From Pseudomonas sp. sp1636 (GTDB taxonomy: Bacteria > Pseudomonadota > Gammaproteobacteria > Pseudomonadales > Pseudomonadaceae): a DNA stretch of 64,000 nucleotides. Location: the NCBI RefSeq assembly GCF_030376615.1, contig NZ_JARRAB010000002.1, positions 248,001 through 312,000 on the forward strand. Reading direction: 5' to 3'. The number at the start of each line of letters is the position of its first letter. The stretch's first letter is position 1. The notes beneath the pieces are model-generated. The model searched no databases. It was not told where the DNA came from and was given only the letters and a program-made list of their open reading frames with translations. Below, in pieces: positions 18,778-28,976 of the stretch. The position numbers and the translations under genes were made by a program.

Positions 18778-19592
18778 TGCCGAGCTGGGTCGACGGTCAG
18801 CCGTTGGAACGGCTCTCCGTCAGGGATCGTGGTTTGGCGTACGGCGATGGGCTGTTCGAGACCATCGCCGTCAATCGTGGCAGTCCCACCTTGCTGGCTC
18901 GACACCTGGCGCGGCTTGGCGAAGGTTGCGCACGCTTGCAGATCGATCTCGATCTGGCGCTGGTGCGTGCGGAGCTGCTGGCGTTCAGTCGTGAGTTGGG
19001 CGATGGCGTGGCCAAGTTGATCGTGACCCGCGGTGACGGTTTGCGCGGTTACGCGCCGCCGCAACCAGGGTTGCCGCGACGGATTCTGCAGGGTAGCGCA
19101 AAGCCCTCTTATCCGGCCTGCAATGCCGAACTGGGTGTGCGTTTGTTCCCCTGCGTGACGCGACTCGCCGAGCAACCGCTGCTGGCCGGGATGAAGCATT
19201 TGAATCGGCTCGAGCAGGTGCTTGCGCGCGCCGAGTGGCAGGACGCCGAACATGCCGAAGGCTTGCTGCTGGATACCTCCGGGCGGGTGATCGAAGGCGT
19301 CTACAGCAATCTGTTTATGTTGAAAGATGGCGTCTTGCTCACGCCCGATCTTTCCCGCTGCGGAGTGGCCGGGGTGATGCGGGCCGAGCTGCTGGCGCAG
19401 GCCGCGGATCAGGGTTTGCCCTGCCATGTGTGCGACATCGGTCTTGATACGTTGCTGGGGGCCGACGAGATCTTTCTTTGCAACAGTCTCTACGGCGTCT
19501 GGCCTGTCCGTGCGCTGCAACGGCATGAGTGGCCGGTTGGCCCGCTGACCCGTAAACTGCAGATCATCGCCTGCGACCTACTGGACAGCTGA
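18777..19592 (+). CDS. pabC: Aminodeoxychorismate lyase
   Basis: A 271-residue class IV PLP enzyme that releases pyruvate from aminodeoxychorismate to form p-aminobenzoate for folate. Visible are the DRGLAYGDGLFETI segment, the PLP lysine in GMKHLNRLEQV (Lys140) and the LLLDTSGRVIEGVYSNLF region. The ATG overlaps the fabF stop by one base (TGATG). The fabF-pabC-mltG-tmk-holB order is the usual gammaproteobacterial one. Confidence 0.95.
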   Translation: MPSWVDGQPLERLSVRDRGLAYGDGLFETIAVNRGSPTLLARHLARLGEGCARLQIDLDLALVRAELLAFSRELGDGVAKLIVTRGDGLRGYAPPQPGLPRRILQGSAKPSYPACNAELGVRLFPCVTRLAEQPLLAGMKHLNRLEQVLARAEWQDAEHAEGLLLDTSGRVIEGVYSNLFMLKDGVLLTPDLSRCGVAGVMRAELLAQAADQGLPCHVCDIGLDTLLGADEIFLCNSLYGVWPVRALQRHEWPVGPLTRKLQIIACDLLDS

Positions 19593-19595
19593 TTT

Positions 19596-22270
<2,675 letters not shown>

Positions 22271-22306
22271 AATCGGCCATCAAGTAATGAAAACCAGGAA
22301 CGCCGC

Positions 22307-22663
22307 ATGAGCTTGCCACCTAATTTGGGCCCGCGTAACGGAATCCTGTCGCTGACCATCAAAGACAAATCCGTGCTCTATGCCGCTTACATGCCGTTTA
22401 TCAAGAATGGCGGGCTGTTTATCCCGACCAACAAGAGCTACAAGCTTGGCGATGAAGTGTTCATGTTGCTCAATCTGATGGACGAGCCGGAAAAGATCCC
22501 GGTCGCCGGCAAGGTGGCGTGGATCACGCCCAAGGGTGCGCAAGGCAACCGTGCGGCGGGGGTCGGTGTGCAGTTCAATGACGGTGACAACACCGCGCGG
22601 AACAAGATCGAGACCTACCTGGCGGGTGCGCTGAAGTCGGATCGCCCGACCCATACCATGTAA
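22307..22663 (+). CDS. pilZ: Type IV pilus assembly protein PilZ
   Basis: A 118-residue single PilZ-domain protein beginning MSLPPNLGPRNGILSL. It lacks the RxxxR motif needed for c-di-GMP binding, as does P. aeruginosa PilZ, the founding member. It retains LGDEVFMLL, VAGKVAWITPKGAQGNRAAG and GVGVQF. The founding protein is required for type IV pilus assembly and acts with PilB and FimX. The holB-pilZ-tatD order matches P. aeruginosa as I remember it. Confidence 0.95.
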   Translation: MSLPPNLGPRNGILSLTIKDKSVLYAAYMPFIKNGGLFIPTNKSYKLGDEVFMLLNLMDEPEKIPVAGKVAWITPKGAQGNRAAGVGVQFNDGDNTARNKIETYLAGALKSDRPTHTM

Positions 22664-22671
22664 CTGTCGCG

Positions 22672-22752
22672 ACAAGCCGCAAGCTGCAAGTGACAAGAAA
22701 GCGTTGGCGTTCTCGCTTTTGCTTGTGGCTTGAAGCTTGCTACTTGAGGCTT
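22672..22752. repeat. Imperfect palindromic repeat between pilZ and tatD
   Basis: CAAGCCGCAAGCTGCAAG on the left is mirrored by GGCTTGAAGCTTGCTACTTG on the right, making a long imperfect hairpin around 22710. Repeats built on AAGCTGCAAGC are common between Pseudomonas genes. A decayed fragment of the same type may follow the DUF1285 gene near 28899-28940. Confidence 0.6.
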
Positions 22753-22758
22753 CACATC

Positions 22759-23541
22759 ATGCTTATCGATTCCCACTGTCATCTCGACCGCCTCGATCTG
22801 GCTGCGCATGGCGGCTCCCTCGATGCCGCGCTGGACGCTGCGCGAGCGCGTGGCGTTGGTCATTTTCTCTGCATTGGGGTCAGTGCCGACAATGCTGCGG
22901 CGGTCAAGAGTCTGGCCGAGCGCTATGTCGACGTCGATTGCTCGGTTGGGGTTCATCCGCTGGATCTCGAGCCGGAGGCCGCGCCGGCTCTGGACTGGTT
23001 GCTGGCTGAGCTGAACCACCCCAGAGTGGTGGCCATCGGTGAAACCGGACTGGATTACCACTACGAGCCGCAAGCGGCGCAGTTGCAGCAGCAGGCCTTC
23101 CGCCTGCACCTGCAGGCCGCCAAGGTCACCGGCAAGCCGGTGATCGTGCATACCCGCGAAGCGCGTGCCGATACCCTGGCCTTGCTGCGTGAGGCCGCCT
23201 TGCCTCAAGCCGGGGTGTTGCACTGCTTTACCGAAGACTGGGAAATGGCCAAGGCGGCGCTGGATATCGGTTTCTATATTTCCCTGTCCGGCATCGTCAC
23301 CTTCCGCAATGCCGAGGCACTGCGTGAAGTCGCCCGCCAGGTGCCGGACGATCGCTTGCTGGTGGAAACCGACTCGCCCTATCTGGCGCCGGTGCCACAC
23401 CGCGGCAAGCCGAATCTGCCGGAATACGTACGCGATGTGGCTGAGTATCTGGCGTTGTTGCGTGGCGTCAGTTTCGAGCAACTGGCGGATCAGACCACGG
23501 CTAACTTCAAGCGCCTGTTCCCATTGGCGCGAGTCGCTTAA
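22759..23541 (+). CDS. TatD-family metal-dependent hydrolase
   Basis: A 260-residue TIM-barrel hydrolase with the full metal-ligand set: DSHCHLD (residues 3-9), GETGLDYH, VHTREA, LHCFTE and ETDSPYL. Enzymes of this branch (YcfH type) are 3'-5' exonucleases or deoxyribonucleases; the exact activity is not shown by sequence. Start ATG 22759 was chosen at the conserved MLIDSHCHLD; the in-frame extension would read the upstream palindromic repeat. It ends the fabF-to-tatD run. Confidence 0.93.
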   Translation: MLIDSHCHLDRLDLAAHGGSLDAALDAARARGVGHFLCIGVSADNAAAVKSLAERYVDVDCSVGVHPLDLEPEAAPALDWLLAELNHPRVVAIGETGLDYHYEPQAAQLQQQAFRLHLQAAKVTGKPVIVHTREARADTLALLREAALPQAGVLHCFTEDWEMAKAALDIGFYISLSGIVTFRNAEALREVARQVPDDRLLVETDSPYLAPVPHRGKPNLPEYVRDVAEYLALLRGVSFEQLADQTTANFKRLFPLARVA

Positions 23542-23619
23542 TGTCTGCGTGCGTGCGTGCGCGGGTGGCGAGTGAGTCGACGCGGCGGCATGGGATGCCG
23601 TCGACCCTAAACGCCATGT

Positions 23620-23739
23620 AAAAAAAACCCGGGTTCTGGGGGATGAATCCGGGTTAAGACCATTAGGAGTAAATCAAGGTACGCGATCCAAGGTACCTTG
23701 CCTGGTGGGGCACTTGGGGGGAGATGCCGCACACCAGTA
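23620..23739 (-). ncRNA. rgsA: RgsA small regulatory RNA
   Basis: In P. aeruginosa the RpoS-dependent, Hfq-binding sRNA RgsA (P16, about 120 nt) lies between tatD and the next gene, exactly this position. On the minus strand the gap holds a classic intrinsic terminator: AACCCGG ... CCCGGGTTTTTTTT, with the T run at 23627-23620. An AATACT box at 23751-23746 is a plausible extended -10 for RpoS. Together they predict a 120-nt RNA. Inside are a perfect palindrome CAAGGTACCTTG and a second copy of its half (GTACCTTG), forming the likely central hairpin. The 5' end is inferred; the identity rests on gene order, size and terminator. Confidence 0.82.
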
Positions 23740-23829
23740 CTCCTGAGTATTGGCGAAGTTTGCTGAACGTCCAGGCTGGTTTGCTCGTTTTTTAAACAGA
23801 TTTGGAATACCTGGCCGGTTGTTGAGTCC

Positions 23830-24963
23830 TCACCCTGTTGCCAACTGGTGCAACAGATCCAAGGTTTCCTCTAGTACCCGCGCGCTGCTGTAAAAATGTG
23901 GGGACAGGCGGATGCCGTTGCCGCGTTGCGCACAAATCACCTGCTCAGACCTGAGGCGTTGGAACAGCGACTGATTATCCCAGCCCGCCAGGCTGAAGGT
24001 GACGATGCCGGCGCGACGAGCCGGATCAATCGGGCTGTGCAGCGTTACGCCAGGGCGAGTGGCCAGGCCGTCGAGCAGCCATTGCACGCGTTCCTGCACG
24101 GCCTTGCCGACCTCGACCATGCCGACTTCCTCGAGAAGCGACAGGCTGGCTTCCAGTGCCATGGTGCCGAGCATGTTCGGGCTGCCGCACTCGAAGCGTC
24201 TGGCCGAGGGCGCGGGTTGCCAGTCCTGGCGCAGAAAGTCGCCGCAGTGTTCGAGCATATGCCAGCCGTACTCATGCAGTTCAAGTTGCGGGCGCAGGTC
24301 GCTGCGGCAATAGAACGCACCAAGACCTTCCGGGCCGAGCAACCATTTATGACCGTCGGCCATGGCGAAGGCACATTGGCAGGCCTGGACGTCGAAGGGC
24401 AGGGCGCCAAGCTGTTGAATCGCATCGACGCAGAACAATACGCCGCGTTGTTGACAGCCGTGGCCGAGCCGCGGCAGATCCAGGCGCAGGCCACTGGCGT
24501 ATTGTACGGCGCTGATCGACAGCAGTCGGGTGCGCGGGCCGCAGGCGTTGAGCAGGCGGGTTTCCGGGTCGCCGCTATGCAGGCCGACCTTGATCACTTC
24601 GACCCCTTGCGGCTTGAGCGCCTCCCAGACCACGCGATTGGAGGGGAATTCTTCATCGCCGATCACCACCTGATCGCCGGCGTGCCAATCCAGGCCGAAT
24701 GCCACGAAGGACAGCGCCTGCGAGGTGCTTTTGACCAGGGCAATATCGTCACTGGATGGTGCATTGAGCAGGCGGGTCAGGCGTTCGCGCAGGCTGCGTT
24801 CGACCAGCAGCCAATCCGCGTAGTCGCGGGCGCCAACCTGGGCGTTCTGTTCGGCAAAACGCTTGACCGCCAGCACTGCGCGCCGTGGCCAGGGCGCGAC
24901 CGCGGCGTGGTTCAGGTAACGGAGGCCGGGAAGTTGCGGGAACTCGTCATGAATGCCGTACAT
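23830..24963 (-). CDS. Class V aminotransferase / cysteine-desulfurase-like PLP enzyme
   Basis: A 377-residue fold-type I PLP enzyme. The ring-stacking region (LVKSTSQALSFVAFG), the Asp-Gln pair in FCVDAIQQLG, the PLP lysine in DGHKWLLGPEG (Lys206) and the C-terminal IRLSPHFYSS motif are clear. It lacks an obvious mobile Cys loop of true cysteine desulfurases, and SelA/SufS partners are absent nearby, so an aminotransferase or epimerase-like role on an amino acid is as likely. It diverges from the TetR regulator gene 76 bp away and is followed on its strand by rgsA. Confidence 0.82.
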   Translation of the reverse strand: MYGIHDEFPQLPGLRYLNHAAVAPWPRRAVLAVKRFAEQNAQVGARDYADWLLVERSLRERLTRLLNAPSSDDIALVKSTSQALSFVAFGLDWHAGDQVVIGDEEFPSNRVVWEALKPQGVEVIKVGLHSGDPETRLLNACGPRTRLLSISAVQYASGLRLDLPRLGHGCQQRGVLFCVDAIQQLGALPFDVQACQCAFAMADGHKWLLGPEGLGAFYCRSDLRPQLELHEYGWHMLEHCGDFLRQDWQPAPSARRFECGSPNMLGTMALEASLSLLEEVGMVEVGKAVQERVQWLLDGLATRPGVTLHSPIDPARRAGIVTFSLAGWDNQSLFQRLRSEQVICAQRGNGIRLSPHFYSSARVLEETLDLLHQLATG

Positions 24964-25039
24964 GGTCGGATGATCCGTGCAATTTTGCGCTAATTAGGCA
25001 TAATACTCGCCTTCGATTTTCGACCGTTTAGTCCTTCTT

Positions 25040-25678
25040 ATGCAGATTGAACCCCGTAAGATCCGTGAGTTTCGCCGCCGCGAACAGGAGATTCTCGACA
25101 TTGCGCTGAAACTGTTCCTTGAACAGGGTGAGGACAGCGTTACTGTCGAGATGATCGCTGACGCCGTTGGTATCGGCAAAGGCACCATCTACAAGCATTT
25201 CAAGTCCAAGGCAGAGATCTACCTGCGTTTGATGCTCGACTATGAGCGCGACCTGAACGAGTTGCTCCATTCGGCCGACGTCGATCGCGACAAGGAAGCG
25301 CTGTCGCGCGCCTACTTCGAGTTCCGCATGCGCGACCCGCAACGCTACCGTTTGTTCGACCGCCTGGAAGAGAAGGTGGTCAAGGGCAATCAGGTGCCGG
25401 AAATGGTCGAGCAGTTGCACAAGATCCGCGCCTCCAACTTCGAGCGTCTGACTCAACTGATCAAGGGCCGCATTGCCGAGGGCAAGCTGGAAGACGTGCC
25501 GCCGTACTTCCATTATTGCGCGGCCTGGGCGCTGGTGCATGGCGCCGTGGCGCTCTATCACTCGCCGTTCTGGAGCAACGTGCTGGAAGACCAGGAAGGG
25601 TTCTTCCAGTTCCTCATGGACATCGGTGTACGCATGGGCAACAAGCGCAAGCGTGACACCGAGGCTCCTGCCGATTGA
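25040..25678 (+). CDS. TetR-family transcriptional regulator
   Basis: A 212-residue regulator with a TetR DNA-binding domain at about residues 14-60 (EILDIALKLFLEQGEDSVTVEMIADAVGIGKGTIYKHF, given in part) and a helical C-terminal ligand or dimer domain rich in aromatic residues. It lies divergent to the PLP enzyme and upstream of the two radical SAM genes. Such regulators often control the neighbour they diverge from, but the effector and targets are not known. The intergenic region has TAATAC as a possible -10. Confidence 0.88.
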   Translation: MQIEPRKIREFRRREQEILDIALKLFLEQGEDSVTVEMIADAVGIGKGTIYKHFKSKAEIYLRLMLDYERDLNELLHSADVDRDKEALSRAYFEFRMRDPQRYRLFDRLEEKVVKGNQVPEMVEQLHKIRASNFERLTQLIKGRIAEGKLEDVPPYFHYCAAWALVHGAVALYHSPFWSNVLEDQEGFFQFLMDIGVRMGNKRKRDTEAPAD

Positions 25679-25767
25679 CGTTATTCGGCTGGTTGATAGC
25701 GCATGCAGTGCATGTGTCGTGGCCGATTGCGGCGATATACTTCGAGCAATGCTAATCGGAGTCGTCC

Positions 25768-26736
25768 ATGATTGTTGACCGCCAAGGTAGACGCTTTCGC
25801 AACCTGCGGGTAAGTCTGACCGCTGCCTGCAATTACGCCTGTACCTATTGCGTGCCCGACGGCAAACGTCTGGTCGCGGCACAGGACGAACTGTCCGCTG
25901 AGGCCATGGTGCGTGGGGTCGGCTACCTGGTCGAAGCCGCAGGTATCGAGTGTTTGCGCATTACCGGCGGCGAACCTCTGGTCAGTCCGAAGTTGGAGGC
26001 AGTTTTGCGCGGCGTCAGTACGCTGGGGTTGGCCGACATCAGTCTGACCAGCAACGGCCAATTGCTCTCGCGCAAGCTGCCGTTGCTGCTGGCAAGCGGC
26101 ATTCGCCGCCTCAACGTCTCCCTGGATACCCTCGATCCTGTTGCCTTCCGAGCTATTGCTCGCGGCGGTGATCTGCCCACTGTCCTGGCTGGTTTGGACG
26201 AAGCGCATGCCGCGGGTATGCGGGTCAAACTGAATATGGTGCCGCTGCGTGGGCAGAACCTCGATCAGGTTCTGCCGTTGCTGGAGTATTGTCTGGCGCG
26301 CGGTTTCGAGTTGCGCTTTATCGAGTTGATGCGCATGGGCCATCTGGCGCGCGACGGCAATAGCTTCCTGCGCCAGTTCGTGGCCATGCCCGAGCTGTTG
26401 GCGATGATTGGTGAGCGCTACCGCTTCGCTCAGGCCGATGCGCCGGTGGATGCCACGGCGTTGCGTTACGAGATTCCAGGCCAGGGCTTTTTCGGGGTGA
26501 TCGCCAACGAAAGTGTGCCGTTCTGCCGTACGTGTTCGCGTTTGCGCCTGTCCTCGACCGGCTGGCTGCATGGCTGTCTGTCGTCGAGCAATCGCCACTA
26601 TGTCGGCGACCTGCTCGACAAGCCGCGCCACCAGGCTTTGCCGGCGCTCCAAGGGCTGCTGGTCAAGGCGCTCGGCGACAAGCAGGAGGTTGCCTTCTCC
26701 GGGGGCGTGACCGTCATGAAGATTATTGGAGGCTGA
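25768..26736 (+). CDS. Divergent MoaA-like radical SAM protein (GTP 3',8-cyclase family)
   Basis: A 322-residue protein with both MoaA clusters: CX3CX2C at the N-terminus (Cys21, 25, 28) and CX2CX13C near the C-terminus (FCRTCSRLRLSS...HGC). The C-terminal Gly-Gly needed for MoaA activity is kept (KIIGG). RITGGEPL and SLTSNGQLL fit the SAM barrel. However, the usual TDRCN before the first cluster is TAACN here. It could be a true extra MoaA for molybdenum cofactor synthesis or a paralogue with another role; no other Moco gene is nearby. ATG 25768 is the only start that keeps the conserved N-terminus without excess. Confidence 0.8.
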   Translation: MIVDRQGRRFRNLRVSLTAACNYACTYCVPDGKRLVAAQDELSAEAMVRGVGYLVEAAGIECLRITGGEPLVSPKLEAVLRGVSTLGLADISLTSNGQLLSRKLPLLLASGIRRLNVSLDTLDPVAFRAIARGGDLPTVLAGLDEAHAAGMRVKLNMVPLRGQNLDQVLPLLEYCLARGFELRFIELMRMGHLARDGNSFLRQFVAMPELLAMIGERYRFAQADAPVDATALRYEIPGQGFFGVIANESVPFCRTCSRLRLSSTGWLHGCLSSSNRHYVGDLLDKPRHQALPALQGLLVKALGDKQEVAFSGGVTVMKIIGG

Positions 26737-26757
26737 CGGCTGCCCGGCCTGAAACCC

Positions 26758-27648
26758 ATGACTGATTTCCCGATTGCCTATATCGAACCGGTGTTTCGCC
26801 CGCCCAGCGAGGCCCATTCGCTGATTCTGCCGGTGACCAACGGCTGCTCCTGGAACAACTGCAGCTTTTGCGAGATGTACACCCAGGAGCAGAAGAAATT
26901 CCGCGCCCGCGATGAGCGCGACGTGCTGGAGGACATTCGCCGCGCGGGCGAACAGCTGATCGTACAGCGGGTGTTTCTCGCCGATGGCGATGCCCTGGTG
27001 CTGCCGACGCGGCGCTTGCTGGCCATCCTCTCGGCCATTGGTGAGTACATGCCGGATGTCGAGCGGGTGTCGAGCTATTGCCTGCCGCGCAATCTGCGCA
27101 AGAAAACCGTTGGTGAGCTAAAGGAGCTGGCCGACGCCGGGCTGCGCATGGCCTATGTGGGCTGCGAGTCGGGCGACGATGAGGTGTTGGCGCGGGTCAA
27201 CAAGGGCGAGACGTTCGAGTCCAGCCTGAGTGCCCTGGACAAGCTTGGTCAGGCGGGGATTGCTCGTTCGGTGATGATCCTCAACGGCCTCGGTGGCCGC
27301 AGCTTGAGTGGGCAGCATGCCGACAACTCGGCGCGCCTGATGAATGCCGCGCAACCGGAGTTCCTCTCGACCCTGGTGGTCAGCTTTCCCCAGGGCGAGG
27401 CGCGTTTTCGCCGGGCGTTCGCCGATTATCAGCCCCTAGGACAGCAGCAACTATTCATCGAGGTCGAGCGCCTGCTGCAGGGGCTTGAGCTGCGCGACGC
27501 GGTGTTTCGCAGCGACCATGCCTCCAACTACCTGGTACTCAAAGGTACCCTGGGGGCGGACAAGAGGCGTCTGCTGGCGCAGGTGCGTGCCGCCATCGAA
27601 CAGCCGCAAGATGCCGGGTTACGCCAGGAGTGGCAGCGCGGCCTGTGA
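26758..27648 (+). CDS. Radical SAM protein with CX4CX2C motif
   Basis: A 296-residue protein carrying a cluster-binding motif spaced C-X4-C-X2-C (Cys30, 35, 38; TNGCSWNNCSFC), not the usual CX3CX2C. The rest looks like a radical SAM barrel: FLADGDALVLPTRRL (a GGE-like segment), SSYCLPRNLRKKT, and MAYVGCESGDDEVLARVNKG, which resembles the HemN/Elp3-type group. The reaction is unknown. It starts 21 bp after the MoaA-like gene and is probably co-transcribed with it and with the DUF4823 lipoprotein. Confidence 0.8.
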   Translation: MTDFPIAYIEPVFRPPSEAHSLILPVTNGCSWNNCSFCEMYTQEQKKFRARDERDVLEDIRRAGEQLIVQRVFLADGDALVLPTRRLLAILSAIGEYMPDVERVSSYCLPRNLRKKTVGELKELADAGLRMAYVGCESGDDEVLARVNKGETFESSLSALDKLGQAGIARSVMILNGLGGRSLSGQHADNSARLMNAAQPEFLSTLVVSFPQGEARFRRAFADYQPLGQQQLFIEVERLLQGLELRDAVFRSDHASNYLVLKGTLGADKRRLLAQVRAAIEQPQDAGLRQEWQRGL

Positions 27649-27713
27649 TGGCGTGGAACCTGCATTGGTGTCCCGTCCGCCGGTATTCCGTCACCGGCAA
27701 CGGGAGGAGAGTG

Positions 27714-28316
27714 ATGCGTAGTCTGATGTCAATCCTAGCGCTGTTGATCCTGGGTGGCTGCATGCAGGTCAGCGACCTGGCCGATGGCGCGGCCTATCAA
27801 TTACGCGATGCCGGTATTCTCGACCACGGGCGTACCGAGCGCATGGCCTCGCGACGTCTGCAGCACGACTCTTTCATCTATATCGCCCAGGGACATTTCG
27901 TTCCGCCCGGAGCGGCCTACCCGCGGCCTAATGTGGTGGCGGAAGAAGCGTTCAAGGGCTTCGTCGAGTATTTCCCGCTGGTGCGCCGGGCGCGCAGTCC
28001 GGCCGGGCTGGAGGAGGCCCTGGAGCAGGCGCGCGCGCGCGGTGCGCATTATTTGCTCTACAGTCGCTTCGCCTATGCCGATGATCGCATCGGCACGGCG
28101 GATGAGTGGGTGGATCAGCAGGTGCTGGATCGGCTCGGTACCGACCGCAGCGTCATTCAGTTGATGCTGATCGAGACCAATACCCGTTATCTGGTCGATA
28201 CCGCGCGGATTCGTAGCCGCGGCGGCTTCCTGACGTTCTATGATGCCCAGCCAGAAGATTTGCTCGGTCCACCGCTGCGCGATTATGCCCGTAGCCTGAT
28301 TGGACTGGGCCGCTAA
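27714..28316 (+). CDS. DUF4823 lipoprotein
   Basis: A 200-residue predicted lipoprotein: signal peptide with lipobox LGGC (lipidated Cys16), then a soluble domain that reads like the DUF4823 family (FIYIAQGHFVPPGAAYPRPN, ARARGAHYLLYSRFAYADD). The start at 27714 has GGGAGGAG just upstream and gives a clean signal peptide. The +2 residue Met does not retain it at the inner membrane by the Asp rule, so outer-membrane location is likely. Function unknown; it sits between the radical SAM gene and the DUF1285 gene in one direction. Confidence 0.82.
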   Translation: MRSLMSILALLILGGCMQVSDLADGAAYQLRDAGILDHGRTERMASRRLQHDSFIYIAQGHFVPPGAAYPRPNVVAEEAFKGFVEYFPLVRRARSPAGLEEALEQARARGAHYLLYSRFAYADDRIGTADEWVDQQVLDRLGTDRSVIQLMLIETNTRYLVDTARIRSRGGFLTFYDAQPEDLLGPPLRDYARSLIGLGR

Positions 28317-28326
28317 GGAAACGCTC

Positions 28327-28893
28327 ATGACTGACCCAGGCAAAGCCGGCGACCTGCTGGCACAGATCCCCAAGAGCGAGCAGAAGGGCTTGCCGCCCGT
28401 GCACTTGTGGAACCCTGACTTTTGCGGCGACATCGACATGCGCATCGCCCGTGACGGCAGTTGGTTCTACATGGGCACCCCGATTGGCCGCAAACCGATG
28501 GTCAAGTTGTTCTCCACCATCATCCGCCGCGATGGCGATGACTACTTCCTGGTCACCCCGGTGGAGAAGGTCGGTATCAGGGTCGATGCTGCGCCCTTCG
28601 TCGCGGTCAGCCTGCAGGTGGACGGCGAGGGTGAGGCGCAGGTGCTGCGTTTCACCACCAACGTCGAGGAGGAGGTCGCTGCCGGTGCCGAGCATCCGCT
28701 GCGCGTGGAGCTCAATGAGCTGACCCAGGAACCTGCGCCTTATGTGCATGTGCGCAGCAACCTGGAGGCCTTGATTCACCGCAATGTGTTCTATCAGTTG
28801 GTCGAGCTGGCGGTACCGCGTGAGATCGACGGTCAAGCCTGGCTGGGGGTGTGGAGCAGCGGGGAGTTCTTCCCGATTGGGCCGCAGCCATAG
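28327..28893 (+). CDS. DUF1285 domain protein
   Basis: A 188-residue soluble protein of the DUF1285 family, recognised by PPVHLWNPDFCGDIDMRIARDGSWFYMGTPIGR and the following DDYFLVTPVEKVGI segment (given in part). No signal peptide or catalytic motif is visible. Structures of the family exist from structural genomics, but no function is established. AAGGAA precedes the ATG at 28327, which is 10 bp after the DUF4823 stop. The gene ends before the bidirectional terminator shared with etf-QO. Confidence 0.85.
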   Translation: MTDPGKAGDLLAQIPKSEQKGLPPVHLWNPDFCGDIDMRIARDGSWFYMGTPIGRKPMVKLFSTIIRRDGDDYFLVTPVEKVGIRVDAAPFVAVSLQVDGEGEAQVLRFTTNVEEEVAAGAEHPLRVELNELTQEPAPYVHVRSNLEALIHRNVFYQLVELAVPREIDGQAWLGVWSSGEFFPIGPQP

Positions 28894-28943
28894 GGTTTAG
28901 CTGCAAGCGGCACAAGAACGAGCGCGCGGCTTGCCGCCAAATG

Positions 28944-28971
28944 CAAAAAAGGCTCCCGAGGGAGCCTTTTT
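28944..28971. terminator. Bidirectional terminator between DUF1285 and etf-QO
   Basis: GGCTCC-CGAG-GGAGCC with a T run on the + side and an A run on the other; it serves two convergent transcripts. Confidence 0.88.
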
Positions 28972-28976
28972 GCGTC

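Noticed and set aside
23544..23562. (TGCG) microsatellite just after the tatD stop
   Set aside because: Only about four units in non-coding DNA between tatD and the end of rgsA; nothing connects it to regulation or phase variation of a gene.
25768..26736. Naming the radical SAM gene moaA outright
   Set aside because: The TDRCN motif is altered and no molybdenum cofactor genes are near; Pseudomonas usually has other moaA copies, so only a MoaA-like call is supported.
25681..26817. A 378-codon minus-strand frame opposite the MoaA-like gene
   Set aside because: It mirrors a gene with two intact iron-sulfur motifs and has no ribosome site or family resemblance.
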